Shown one piece after another: positions 11,191-22,742 of a stretch of DNA of 64,000 nucleotides. Position 1 is the stretch's first letter. Each line of letters starts with the position of its first letter. The notes below the pieces were generated by a model that saw only the letters and a program-made list of their open reading frames with translations, was not told the DNA's origin and ran no database searches. Position numbers and translations under genes: made by a program. The stretch is taken from positions 1 to 64,000 of the forward strand of contig NC_067286.1 of assembly GCF_020740795.1 (NCBI RefSeq), read 5' to 3'. Origin of the DNA: Apus apus. Lineage: Eukaryota; Chordata; Aves; Apodiformes; Apodidae.

Positions 11191-12000
11191 AGACTGAGCT
11201 CCCCGGCCACAGGCGGGGGCTCATATATCCCGGGCCCCGCCCAGGGCCCTCCCCACAATCCCCTGGGAATAGGGGCAGCTGGAACACCAGCTGGAATTAA
11301 GGGCTGGGGGAGCAGCAGCTGGTCCTGTCACCTGCCTCTGGGGACACGCCCCGGGGCGGGGACGGAAAAGACAGCAGTGAGGACCTGCCCACGAGAAACC
11401 GCCCGTGGAAAGATCTCTCGAGGACTACTCGGTGAAGAGACTGATGAAAGGGATCTCAGAATTACTGGTCTCGCTGTGTCAGAGCCGGGCAAGATGCAAA
11501 CGGGCATCCCCGGGGCAGGAAGGGGCAAGCGCGGCCCCGGAGAGGGAAAGCAGCAGCGGTGCCCGCCGCTCCCGCAGCTGCCCCGGCCGGGCCCTCCTCG
11601 CGCGGGGCTTCTGGACACGCTCCGCGGGCAGCGGGCGGGGCAGGAGGGGGCTCGGGGAGCGGCTGCAGGGGAGGGGCTGGGGCTGCCCGGGGCGAGCGGG
11701 GCCGGGGGAGGCTCAGGGGGGCTCTGGCCGGGCGGGGAGGTGCCCGGCGCCCGTGCCCGGCGGTGTCCGCCCCCTGCCCCGCTCCCCTGCCCCCGCTGCC
11801 CCGGGGCTGCCCCGGCCCGGCTCCCCCCCAGCGGAACGGGACCTGCCGCCGCGGGCGGCTCGAAGCGGCGGGGGCGGCGGCAGCGACGGGGCAGGCGGGG
11901 ACAGCGACGGGGGCGGCCCCGGCCCGGAGCGCCCGGGGTTCCTGCGAGCCGGAGAGCGGAGCGCAGGCTGCACGCTGGCACCTCGCTCATTCCCTCGGAA
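11190..12000 (-). promoter_or_regulatory. Orphan CpG island with minus-strand TATA-like box
   Basis: Sequence from about 11330 to 11990 is very rich in CpG and GC boxes. On the minus strand a GATATATGAG TATA-like element at about 11224-11233 is followed some 30 bases later by CTCAGTCTGC, an initiator-like site. Transcription from here would run left into tandem units B and A. The long open frames across the island on both strands have the R/P/G/A composition expected of CpG-island DNA and are not called as genes. Confidence 0.45.
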
Positions 12001-13250
12001 TGTTTAATTTTTGATCTCTTTCCTGAGGACTGCAGAGAAATTCAGAGTTGTATTTAAAGTCCATTCATCACCCGAGTGATGGGACAACCAGCTCCCTGCA
12101 CCCCCTGACACCTTGATCTGGAGGATGGGGAAGACGGGAGCAGGCTGTCCCACCCACAGAGTGCCCAGCTTCATCAGACCCGCTGGTATTTCTTATGTTC
12201 CTATGCTATGCCACAGAGCTCTCTCACCTTTTCTCAGACTCTTTGCTGTGCCAGAGCCATGCATTACCTTAGAGCCTGCTGATATCACAGTTCAGCCGTT
12301 TTCCTGGCCAGAGTAATGCAGAGATTCTGCCTGCTCCCCTTTCTGCCTGTGGATGCACGTGTCTCCCGATTGTCCCTGTGTTGTCCCTCCAGTCTCAGTG
12401 CTCTGTAACTCACCCTCCCGGCTTCTTCAGCCTCCCCTGCTACCTGACACTTCCCGCTCTGAGAGGCGCCTTCCAGGGCTGTGCAGCTTTTCTTACGTGC
12501 AGGATTCCCTTAGAGCTCGGAAAGCCTCACTAGAACAAAAGAGGGCACTCTCGTACCGCGCTCTGTCTGTACGGGCTGTGTTAGTTTCATGAGTGCTCTG
12601 GAGTGTGAGAGCTCTGACCAGTCGTCGTTCATCAGCACATAACTCTACTCCTTTGCAGCTGACTGCCTGTGCTAAGAATCCTTCTCGATAAATGGATGGC
12701 CAAGACACGCTCCTCGAGTGCGTGTCCTTCCTGAAAGTGGCTTTAAACTGTCTCCTACTCAAGGAGGGACTAGTATTCCCATCAACGGCTGGGACACGTG
12801 CAGCCTGTCTCACCCTTCCCTGCTTCCCTCTGCCCAGCACTGCCAGTAGCTGGATAGGAGATATGGCAGTGAACTCCCCACAAGGATCTTAAAATTAAGC
12901 TGTCAGCCAAGGGGGGAGTGGGGGACCTGCCTCATTGCCTGGCAATGCCACAAATACCACAAATGGCAGGTGACAGGGAGTGCCACTGCTGCCAAGCACC
13001 ATGCAGGGAAGCACTGCCTGCACTCTGCCCTCACCCCTGTCTGTGTGCTGTGGCCACCCAGGACAGAGACATGCTGGCCCTGCTGTGCTTTCATCCCTTC
13101 TGAGCAGCACAAGCTTTCCCCGAGACCCCTGTGCCCATCCCGTCACCTGAGAGCTCTGCTGGCCTTTCACCCTAGGTACACATTTCCCTCATTTCCTTCC
13201 TTATATCTGCCCCACATACCCAGGTTCTGCTGCTACTTTTCATTCCATTC
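12001..13250. other. No recognised feature
   Basis: Only short, unconvincing frames on both strands. No repeat family or RNA gene seen. Confidence 0.5.
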
Positions 13251-13251
13251 C

Positions 13252-13700
13252 TGTCACCAAATACGGGGAAAACAACCCATTGACACCAGTGTGATGCAGA
13301 GAAGCAGACACCTTCTTATTAGCACACCGAGGATATGGGGGATAACTTGTCCCAGCGTGTCCTGAGCTGCATTACAATCAACAGGCTTTTTATATATTCA
13401 ATGTCTATTGTTCAAATTATCTAGCATAAAAATGCATATAGTGCTCACTTTTAATTATTCATTAAGTTTAACCTTTGCATTGATTGGCCCCTTGAGTTAC
13501 AAAACTTAATACATATTTCTTAACAAAAATCATCGGTCACCTTATTGATTGTAGTACCTGATATTCAAACCAAGCTGAGATAGGGGAAGGGGGTATTCAA
13601 GCAGCATAACTGGTTGCTGTGACCTTGGCCACCATGTGATAGCTTCAAGATGTATTATTCTTTCCACAGTAAGTGCTTAAGCATAATATCTTACTCTTTA
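13252..13700 (-). mobile_element. Probable solo LTR of an endogenous retrovirus (fossil)
   Basis: On the minus strand this AT-rich block has a TATATAAAAAG box at about 13385-13399, a polyadenylation-like element some 70-80 bases downstream, and a terminus ending in GTGACA at 13252, consistent with TG...CA ends. The other end is unclear, perhaps near 13660, and I could not confirm a target-site duplication. No internal retroviral coding region lies next to it, so a solo LTR is the best reading. Family and age are not determined; it appears old. Confidence 0.4.
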
Positions 13701-16700
13701 TGTAACACTAGACCTTAGCTACTTGTATGTACCACTAGTCTAGTACATGTGGTTTCTGTGACTACTGAAGTAAAACATAACCACCCACTCCCTCTCCCAA
13801 TAGGATTCTGATGTGAACAGTTTCTCCTAAAATCCTTGTCTTGGTCAGGCCCTCTAAATAAACAAAATTTAGTCAATTCAGTAACAAAAGCACTGATTAT
13901 AAAGCCCCAGTGCATCAGTTAAATTAAAAAAAAATGCTGAAGATGATCACTGTAAGGGTCAAAAATACTTAGATTGCTGAAAGAGCAATTGCTGTCTCTT
14001 AAGTTTTCTTCCTGATACTGACTGGCATCATGATTCTGTTTGCATCCTGGAGTCATGTTCTTAAATAGATTGTTAATGAAACTGTCAGTAAGTTTGTGAC
14101 ATCCTTTTCAAGACACCAGGGGAAACAGTTTACTTCTAGTTCCTTTACTGAACTGGAAGCAATGCAAAGCCAAATGTCATTAGGAAAAGTGATGTGTTCT
14201 CATGATGTGGCTGCAGGTGCCTCCTTCAGCACCTGAAGCAAACCCTGGGTCATTTCATGCCGGTAATTTCAGCACAGCCTCTTAGCAGTATGAAAACCTT
14301 ACAGCAGGACCTTGCTGTGCCCTTTCTGAGTAGCTGTCAAGTTACTGGGCATCTTCAGAAATGAAAGCACTAGAGAGTGAAGAAACCTGTATCACTATTT
14401 GGAGTTGCAGCGTATAAAGGGAAATGGGAAAATAATCAGGCAGTTCAGAGCTGGCTGTTTTCCAGATTTGCCCTGCACTGAACAGGGCCTGCTGCTTGTT
14501 GCAAACGTGTGTGCATGGAGGAGTTGTAGAGAGGGATAAACATGTTTGTTGTGAAACCACCAGGGTTTCTAAAACCGGCTGTTCAGCCACTACACCCAGA
14601 GGCACCTCTGGGTGCTCACAGCCCTCACTGGGAGATGCCTTTGGATGGAGAAGTCACCTGTCAGAGGCTGGTGTAACAGCAGCCCACCTAATCGGTCTAG
14701 GTGGTTTAATTTTACCATTGACTTTATATCATTTAAAGAAACTGCATTTATTTAAACCAAACCTGGCTCAGGAGCTCCCTGTGCTGCAAATTCCTGGAAG
14801 CTGGGAAAGTACTCAGAAGAGGCCTGTGTTCCCACACTTTCTTAACTTCTGTTAAGGCCTTAACATCAGCCCTTGCCAGAGACAGATGGGATGAACCTTT
14901 GAGACAAACCCTCACAGATGCTTTTCTGGTGCTCTGGGTAAGGATGGGTGATTTCTGTGTACTACTGAAGTCTCTAGATTTGAAGCTCTTACCTAAACAC
15001 TTCAGAAAGGCTTCAGGTCTGCCTGCTAAGGATCATGACACACAACTATCAAAGTATTTCATCCTTGCTGTATGGACAGAAGAACATGTGAAGTGCAAGA
15101 TGGAAATCCTGGCTCCCCACCGGTTCCCCCCATCCTCCCCCAGAAGCAACAAGTGGATTTCTGTAGGTCCTGGGTGAAACACTCGGGGACACAGGATCTG
15201 CCATCAGCTCGGGTAAAATGAAATACCCCTGAGATGTGACAGGTCCAATCTCCTTGTCCAGTGCCCCCAAGACAGGTCAGGAACATCTATAGGAAAACAT
15301 TTCTGCAAAACAGGAAAATAACCTCCCTGGACTAAGGCAATGGATCTGTATTTGGAGACTTCCTTGTATTATTTGACTTTTTATGGACTTCAGTGAAAAC
15401 TTTGCCAACTAAAGATCATCAGAGTGAGCCATAGCTGATGTACATTAAAAAAACCACAAACGAACAAAAAAAGCAATAAACCAAAATAAGACCAACAACA
15501 ACAACAACAAAAACCCAGCTTGGTTTCACTTTTTTAGTTTCCACAAGTGAGGAGAAAACACAACTGGCTGTTGGTGACTGGAACCAGAGGGTCCAGCTGT
15601 TCACCTCATGCACTGATGACCAGACATGTCCTTTTCTCTCTGTCCCTGAAAAAGGGAACACTGGAAGTGCAGATTTCTGCAGTGTTTAGGCTCCCGGTTT
15701 AGGACACTGAAGAACCCAGCAGCCTCAATAGGTTCTCCCTGCGGGCCTTATCGCTCTGAGCAAAAGGACTTGAAATACTTGGAGAGCTGTTAGTCCTTCT
15801 AAGAAATAAAAGAACAGTTGAAGATTTCTTGATGTATCCTCTTTGTCATTTAAACCATTTGCCAGGGGCTCCTGCATCTGTAATTTCTGAGAGCATTGTT
15901 GGGCTGTCCTCAAAAAAAGAGCCACAACTCCTGCTGCCCTTATCACCTACTTGTGATTCTATGTTGAGATTTCTCTCCTAGAAGTAAAACAAAGGTATTT
16001 TTTAGTAGTGAGACAGCCACACCTTGCCCAGATTCTTCCAGGCCTCTCAGAACAATCCCCCCTGGGGTGCACTCAGGCTGCAAGTCAACTTGTCCGTGTT
16101 TTCCTGATAAATCTGGCTGTGCAGTAAACTTCTTGGGTTTGGGGCAAGACTATGTATGGGGCAGTTACGTGTCTGATACTGTCGATAATGCAGGCAGCTT
16201 CCAGGAATCCATCTGTTGAGATGCTAATGATGGATCGGGAGTTCTGGTTAAAAAAAAACAACAAAAAACTGGAATTTGGGACTGAATGATACTTACAGAG
16301 ATACCTGCTGCAGTTTTCCTTCCCGGGACATGTTTTTAACAGGCGACAGACACAATTTAGCTTTGCCTCATCAGATCACTCTGAGGATGTCACTGTGAAG
16401 AGGAAAGATCTGCCAAATAAAGACCAGCTATTTCACTGGCACAATCTTTCAGACAGTACAGCACCACCTGTCCAGATCAGCCTGTCGGGTAGAAATTAGT
16501 CTTTTATCTTTGATCTGGTACATGTGCATACTAGACGCAGAAAGTAAAGCAAATCAAATACCTTCCTCCTTTGTGCCGTTTTTATTCTTGCCTAATTGGC
16601 TTAGTTTCAATTCACATCTTCAGTATGTAACTATTTATTCCTGCTATTTCAAGTTTTAGACCTAACTAGGGCACTTTTGTGTACATTGAATAGGCCACTA

Positions 16701-18151
16701 AGATCTGTCAGGCTATTTCAGCAGGGAGGGCTGGGAATTTTCCAATCAAAGTGAAGGAATATTCAGAAAAGCTGGAGAAGGGTCAGCAGCAGCTGCTACA
16801 GGGCCCAATACTGGACAGCCCCAAAAGCAGGTGTCCTTAGGGCAAGGTCCAGCAGCTGGACCAGGCTGAGTGAGGCCATCCCTGCTCCCTGACCAAAAGG
16901 CACAAAAAGCACTTGGGGGGCAGGAGCCTTTCTGGCTGGGGGAACCTGACTGCGTGGGAAGGAGGGACAGCCTGCAGCCTTCCTCCTCCTCACTGCAGAC
17001 AGTGAACCGAGCAGGGTGGACACGGGTGTCCAGGTGACCCCCGAGGGCAGGGCTTTCTGGGCAGGGGCTGTTGTCACAGGGGGGCTATGGTACCATCTCC
17101 TGTTGCCATTGCCCCTCGTGGGTACTCGGGCTAGAGGTGGCCCCAGGGATGGAAGATCCCAGGGGCCTGGTGCCTGCTCCACTGTCACAGCTCAGGGCAC
17201 CCGGGGCCAGCCCCAGGGTGGCAGCAGGTTCCTGCATCCCGTGCCCAGAGGGACGCAGCTCCCTCCAGGTGAGCTGCTCCGCACAGGAGCTGAGCCACCT
17301 GCAGGGAGAGGATCCCTGCTGGCAAAACCTCCTGCAGGAGACCAGGCCCAACAACGAGCTGCCTCCTGCCTTTGTGGGTTTATTTTTTCTCCTGAGCTCT
17401 CAGAAACCACATTTGCTCTCTCACTAAGCCAGGCCCGGGAAGGCTGCTGGGACAGCAGCGACACATGGGTTCCTGATCAATCGATGTGAAGCAAAGAGCT
17501 GCAGCAGCAGGGAAGCAGGCAGATACATCAACACACTTCCAGACAAGCCCAGCAAGTCTTGCTTTCCAGGTACCTATGTCCTGTTCCTCACAGCACATCC
17601 AGCTCCAGAATTCTTCTATTATAAGGGAATTATTTTTTTTTTTTCCTGCTCAAAATATTCGTAGGCACCAAATCAAGACAACTCAGACTGTTCCTCAGCT
17701 CTTACCAAGGTTCACTGGCAATCAACCCAGCACTTCTGCCACCCACTCTCTGGTCACTGTGCTATTTTTGCCAAACATAGAAAGAATTTTTTAAGCAAAA
17801 CCTGAAGCAGACATGTAGCAATGAAGAATTCAGAAAAACACATAGAATTTTAATCATTATATGCAACTAACACAGAGCCTAGTAATGGCAATTTTGAGCC
17901 TCTCTAATTGACTTCTTTATAACAACTCAAGATATAAATTAAAAAAAAAGGGAAAAAATGAGATCTTAAGTTAGCTTAAGAAGAGGACATAGGGAAAAGC
18001 TAAACAAATTCCAGTTTCAATGAAAATAATTCAATCATTCCAACATTTTATTGATAACTCCCCATCCTTTATTAACTGACTCCTCTGGTTTCAAAGCAGG
18101 TGTTATCCACTGCTAAATTAAAAAATAAAAATAATAATAAAAAAAATAGTA
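13701..18151. other. No supportable gene
   Basis: AT-rich to moderate-GC sequence with short microsatellites (AAC repeats near 15492-15512). The GC-richer part at 16.8-17.5 kb carries overlapping frames of up to 157 codons on both strands, but none has a recognisable domain, splice context or biased composition. Confidence 0.5.
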
Positions 18152-18868
18152 ATTCTACTTCAGTATAACAATGCAAAGCTCCATAAATAAATGAAAACAT
18201 TTGACCTCCAGGCACAAGAGGTGTCAGTGAAAATGCCATGAAAGCTGCATTTTAATTTGTCCACTTAATTTCTCCAGGAAGAACCTTTCAAGGTCGCCTG
18301 CGATTAGAAGAGCTTTGAATTCTTCTGTTGAGGGAAAGTAAAAAAAGGATTGCCTCAGCAGCAGTCTGCAAGTCTGTGTAATGCATCTGAGCTGGGAGAA
18401 GCTGCATCTTGAACCATTCCTCCAGATCCTCATCTGTGGACCTAGTTACCTTTCAACTGACAAAGTGAAAATGTACCTGTCAGTACAGCATAAGAAAAGA
18501 CTGTTTCTGTTCTTCAGGTGCTTTCAACCTGATCCTGAAGAAGTCATTTAGGGGGAACAGCTGAATGTGATTGAGGAACCTCAACACTTTTGAGGGCAAT
18601 AGGACCAGATCCTGAACAGTGCATGGATAAATTTCAAGCTACTACAAAACCAGGATGAAATAAATGAATCATACAGAGCTTTGGGAAACAAGTACATACA
18701 AACAGAATGCATAAATCTGCATACATGCAAATCAGTCAGGAAACCATTAGAGAGGTATCATGTCATCCCTTGAGCTTTGCTTTTGCTCCCCTTTCAAAGA
18801 TGCTCTGTACAACAACTGCCCATCTCACAGGAGTTTATGGTGAGTCTGATTTGCATCATGCTATTTAC

Positions 18869-18946
18869 CACTGTGCACAGCTCCCTTGCAGAAAGTTAAG
18901 AGAAAACCTGGAGATGGCTGTAGCTGTAGCAAGCACCTAACACTGC
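18869..18946 (-). pseudogene. Exon-like block in duplication copy 2 (unidentified)
   Basis: On the minus strand GACTTCTAG precedes 78 bases with an open phase containing LLQLQPSPGFLLTFCKG and ending at a GTAAAT donor. The copy-1 counterpart is identical here. The three best blocks in this duplication (this one, 20682-20808, and the copy-1 block at 2535-2622) share a GTAAAT donor. The gene family is not recognised. Confidence 0.27.
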
Positions 18947-20681
18947 CTAGAAGTCCATGACATGCAGAAATATTGAATGTATTTTTACCAAAGGTTCCAG
19001 CTTTTGTTACTGTCACTCTGGCATCTTCCTCAAAGGAGGAGGAGAAGAGATCTTGGAGAAAATGCAGGAGCAGGGAAAGTGTGAAGGAGATGTGAACACA
19101 CAGCAGCAGACCTTTGCTGGGAGACAGATGGGGGTGTTTAAACCTCCTGCTGAGATTCCCACTGATCCCTACTGAAGGTAGAAGAGCTGGAACCAGCTAT
19201 CAGGCTCCAGGCAGCCAGGGAAAAATGTTGTGAATGACATCAGTCCTGTCCCTGCTCTTCTCTGAGGACTCACTCCCTCAAGATCAGAGCTGTGACTTTA
19301 GCAGGCCAAGCCCTGCTCAGAGACAGAGGTTATTTTAGAGTATTTTAGATTAGACAACAAATGAATTTCAAATTAGTGTGGGATGTTTTGACAATTTCTT
19401 TTAGCTTTGATAAAACCAGTAAGTGAAAGTGTTTGGTTAGGTAACAAAAATCAGTTAAAAAAAAAAAAAAAAAAAAAATCAGATGCCAACTGGTGTTCTT
19501 CCTCTTGCAGTCAGCATGGTTTTCCAGGTAAATTTCTTTTTCTCCCCCCAGCCTCCCACCAAATTCTGGAAAATCTTTATTCAAAATTGTCACAAGAATC
19601 CTTTGCCAGTACAGACTAAGATTTCTAATATGTTTTTCTAGCCTCTTTTATTTATGTATTTTTTGGTACTAAAGCTTTTGTAAACAAATAAAGTCTGCTA
19701 GGTCTATTAAGATGGAGATGTCTTTACTACAACAGAATGAATTTCTCCCCACACCAATTGGCATATATTAAAGTAACCCATACTGCCTCTTAAGACCAGA
19801 GCTTTTTGCTTTACATACCTATGAGTTTTTCTGCATGGAGAAACAAACCAAGTCAGGCAATGCTGTTATATACATTAAAAGTTATTTATGTAACATTAAA
19901 ATACTCTCAGGTCTCTGTATCTTCTTTTAACCTGATTAATAAAGTTTATCTCGGGATATAGTTCATCCTAATTTATGCATGTTACCTTTTCTTGGGTTTC
20001 ACTGAGATAAGCTTCCTGGAGTTGATTTTCCACATAACTCACTCTTAGTCATGTAAAATCAACTTAAAAAGAAAAGAATAAATGGAAAATCCCAGCAGTT
20101 CAGCTGATAGACTGCTCAAAGAGACCATAGAACCCCACTTGGTAAAGAAATGCATCAGCTGAGATCAGTTTTGTTCATCTGAACTGTTGCTTTTTAAAGC
20201 ACAGAATCTATATGGGGAATTTCACTTGGCCCTATAATAAGCAGAACATGGAAACTCACTGAGCTACTTCAGAGTTTCACATTTCATTATGCATTTTCCT
20301 CTTCTGTCATGAGACAGAGGAGCAGAACCTCCTCAGCTGTCTTTTCCACACTGCTTTTGTCAAGCCAAACCACAGAGAGAAATCCTAATCCATGTCTTCC
20401 AATGCCATATGGTCATAGGATCCCTTATCCTGACATCCACTTCCTTCTTTGGTTGTAACTTGTTAGTGATTTCCAGAAGAAACTGTAATTTTCTTATCAC
20501 TACAATCTTACTAATTACCACACTTACACTTGGGAATGTCTTCCCTGGTTGCTTTCTGCATAAAGATGAGTATTTTCACTGCATCTTCCAGTCCAAGTTC
20601 AAATTAACACCTCAGATCATGCACCTTAGACAGAAAAATAAGGAAAACAGCAAAGCTCCAGAAATTAAAGATGGGATTTAC

Positions 20682-20808
20682 CTCTGGCAGGTTTCCAGCA
20701 GTTGAAAGGGAGTATGAGAAATATTTGTTCAGCATCTGAACACACCTGTGGCTGGTATCTGCTTCAGGTGTCATGGTCAGTCTGCCTTGGGATTTCTCCA
20801 GCAAGTTC
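20682..20808 (-). pseudogene. Best exon-like block of the duplication, copy 2
   Basis: An acceptor TTTCCTAG and a donor GAG followed by GTAAAT frame 127 bases: one base plus 42 open codons that include GRLTMTPEADTSHRC and QMLNKYFSYSL. The copy-1 version has four or so amino-acid-changing differences and a lost donor. It may be an exon of an unidentified gene, or of one now decayed in both copies. Confidence 0.33.
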
Positions 20809-21138
20809 CTAGGAAATCAAGGGTATTTCCAGGAGGCTTGCCCAACACGGCCAGGTTTTACTCCACAAAAAAATCCAACTTATGAACCACAGTGTTTCCA
20901 GCTTTCCTAGAGGATGATCCTATTCCTATGCATTATTTTCTGGAAAGAGCCTCCCAGAGATCAGGGTCTGACAACAGCAGCTTATGACTCCATTATGAAG
21001 TGAAAAATAATGCGTTATTAATTGATTAGCAACAAGTGTGTCACTTTTTCAAATAAGTAAGTCTTATAAACAAGTCTGTGAAGTTCTGAAATTGTTCACA
21101 ATTATTTTTCCATCAATATTCTGAGTGCTGGTTTTTCT

Positions 21139-21215
21139 TGTTGGTCAAACATGACTTCCCCTTGGTAAAACCATGTTGACTGCTCCTAATGACGCTCATC
21201 CTTGATATGCCTAGA
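21139..21215 (-). mobile_element. CR1 LINE fragment (reverse-transcriptase part)
   Basis: The minus strand reads SSQHGFTKGKSCLTN, the conserved motif of the CR1 reverse transcriptase. Only a short piece is recognisable. It starts exactly where the 3 kb duplication copy 2 ends. Confidence 0.7.
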
Positions 21216-22200
21216 GGCAGCACCAAGGATATGTCAGTGTGATACCACCCACTCTGAAACTAGATGACTCTTACACAGGAAAACACAATTTTAAGTTATT
21301 CTTCCTGAAATCTTCATGGCTTTAGAGCTACTCCCCTGTCCTCAAAAAATGAGAAAAAAACATCTATTATCATATGCAAACAGAAATAATGCCGATGACT
21401 ATTTCACTGAGAAAAATAAAGTTTTGATTAACATGAAGACAAGTAAAAGCCCCAGGCAGAATTATGCAACGTTGATTAGAGCTCCATAATAACAGGGTCT
21501 AAGTGCTGAACTAGCCTGGCCTTATAGGTGGCAGAATAACCCAGTGATTCCTGCCTGGTTTCTCTTTCCTTCTTTACAGCTGGGAAAACGCCTGTGAAAC
21601 CAAGTAAGTGAAGACTGTAGAAACAGTCACAGTCAATACCTTTTCAGGAAATGTTCTCCAAAAGAGCAGGCTTCAGGTATCTGTGCGTCTACACCCACAA
21701 GTGCCTCCAGCAGCTGCATCACCCCACCCACACAGAGATTCCTGCGGAATGGGGCTATTACAGGGCTCGTTAAATGGTGGCACTTACCTGCAATTAGGTC
21801 CTCACAAAGGGAATAATTAGCGCGCTCCTAATTGGCCCCCACTCCCTCTGGTGCTGTAAGGGTGTTGCTGAGAAATTTAGTTTTACTTCACCCAGGAAGA
21901 AGACTGTGTTTAAAACCTGTTCTCTACACCTTCAACACCAGAAGTTGCACAAGCAACATGGGACAGAAAGAGAAAAAAATCAGTGGGTGTAAATTAGGTG
22001 AATAGCCACGTAAAGCACTGGTCTGCCTCAGGTGGGGCAGGGAACAGAAGTATTCAAAGTTGGCTTCAGGTCCACAGGGTCAGGCAAGACAAGCTTACTC
22101 CTGCCATCTAGCCTTGACATCCTCCAGTGCATGGTGGCCGTTGCTGGTCCCAGCAGTGTAGTCAAACTGTCCCCAGGACAGAGTTCCATCTCCTGGGCTC
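21216..22200. other. Spacer between CR1 fragments
   Basis: No gene seen. Parts may be further degraded CR1 sequence, but I cannot show it. Confidence 0.4.
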
Positions 22201-22742
22201 AGAATCACAGCATGTTAGGGGTTGAAAGGAACCTCTGGAGATCATTGAGTCCAACCCCCCTGCCAGAGCAGGACCACCACAGAACACCGGGCAGGTCACT
22301 CAGAAAGGCATCCAGACAGGTCTTGGAAGTCTCCAGAGAAGAAGACTCCACAACCTCTCTGGGCAGCCTGTCCTAGGGCTCTGTCACCCTCACAGGAAAG
22401 AAGTTTTTCTTCTTGTTGAGCTGGAACTTCCTGTGCTCTAGCTTGCATCCATTGCCCCTCGTCCTATCACAGGGGGCATGACTGAAAAGAGACTGGGCCT
22501 TTCTTCTTGACACCCACCCTTCAGATATTTATACAGATTAATAAGATCCTCTCTGTGTCTTCTCTAGACAGAACAGCCCCAGGTCCTTCAGCCTTTCCAT
22601 GTAAGACAAATGTTCCAGTCCCTTCATCATCCTCGTAGCCTCCATTGGACTCTCTCAAGTAGATCCCTGTCCCTCTTAAACTGGGGAGCCCAGAACTGGA
22701 CACAACACTCCAGGTGGGATCTCACTAGGACAGAGTAGAGGC
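22201..22742 (-). mobile_element. CR1 LINE, 5'-truncated 3' end
   Basis: The plus strand shows the reverse complement of an avian CR1 tail: AGAATCACAGCATGTTAGG, then AGGAACCTCTGGAGATCAT and GTCCAACCCCCCTGCC, continuing through the typical CCAGAACTGGACACAACACT near 22690. The element therefore points to the minus strand and is cut off at its 5' side, as most CR1 copies are. Confidence 0.9.

Larger units (their letters stand above)
18152..21138. repeat. 3 kb direct duplication, copy 2
   Basis: Second copy of the block at 2328-5301. A poly-A stretch at about 19456-19478 is longer than in copy 1. The right breakpoint is sharp: sequence identical to copy 1 stops at 21138 and a CR1 reverse-transcriptase fragment begins at once. 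Confidence 0.9.

Noticed and set aside
11328-12057. Long R/P/G/A-rich frames on both strands across the CpG island
   Set aside because: All phases are open because the DNA is nearly stop-free at this GC content; no domain or splice support.
16800-17500. Overlapping 90-157 codon frames in a GC-richer patch
   Set aside because: Present on both strands with no domain and no splice context.
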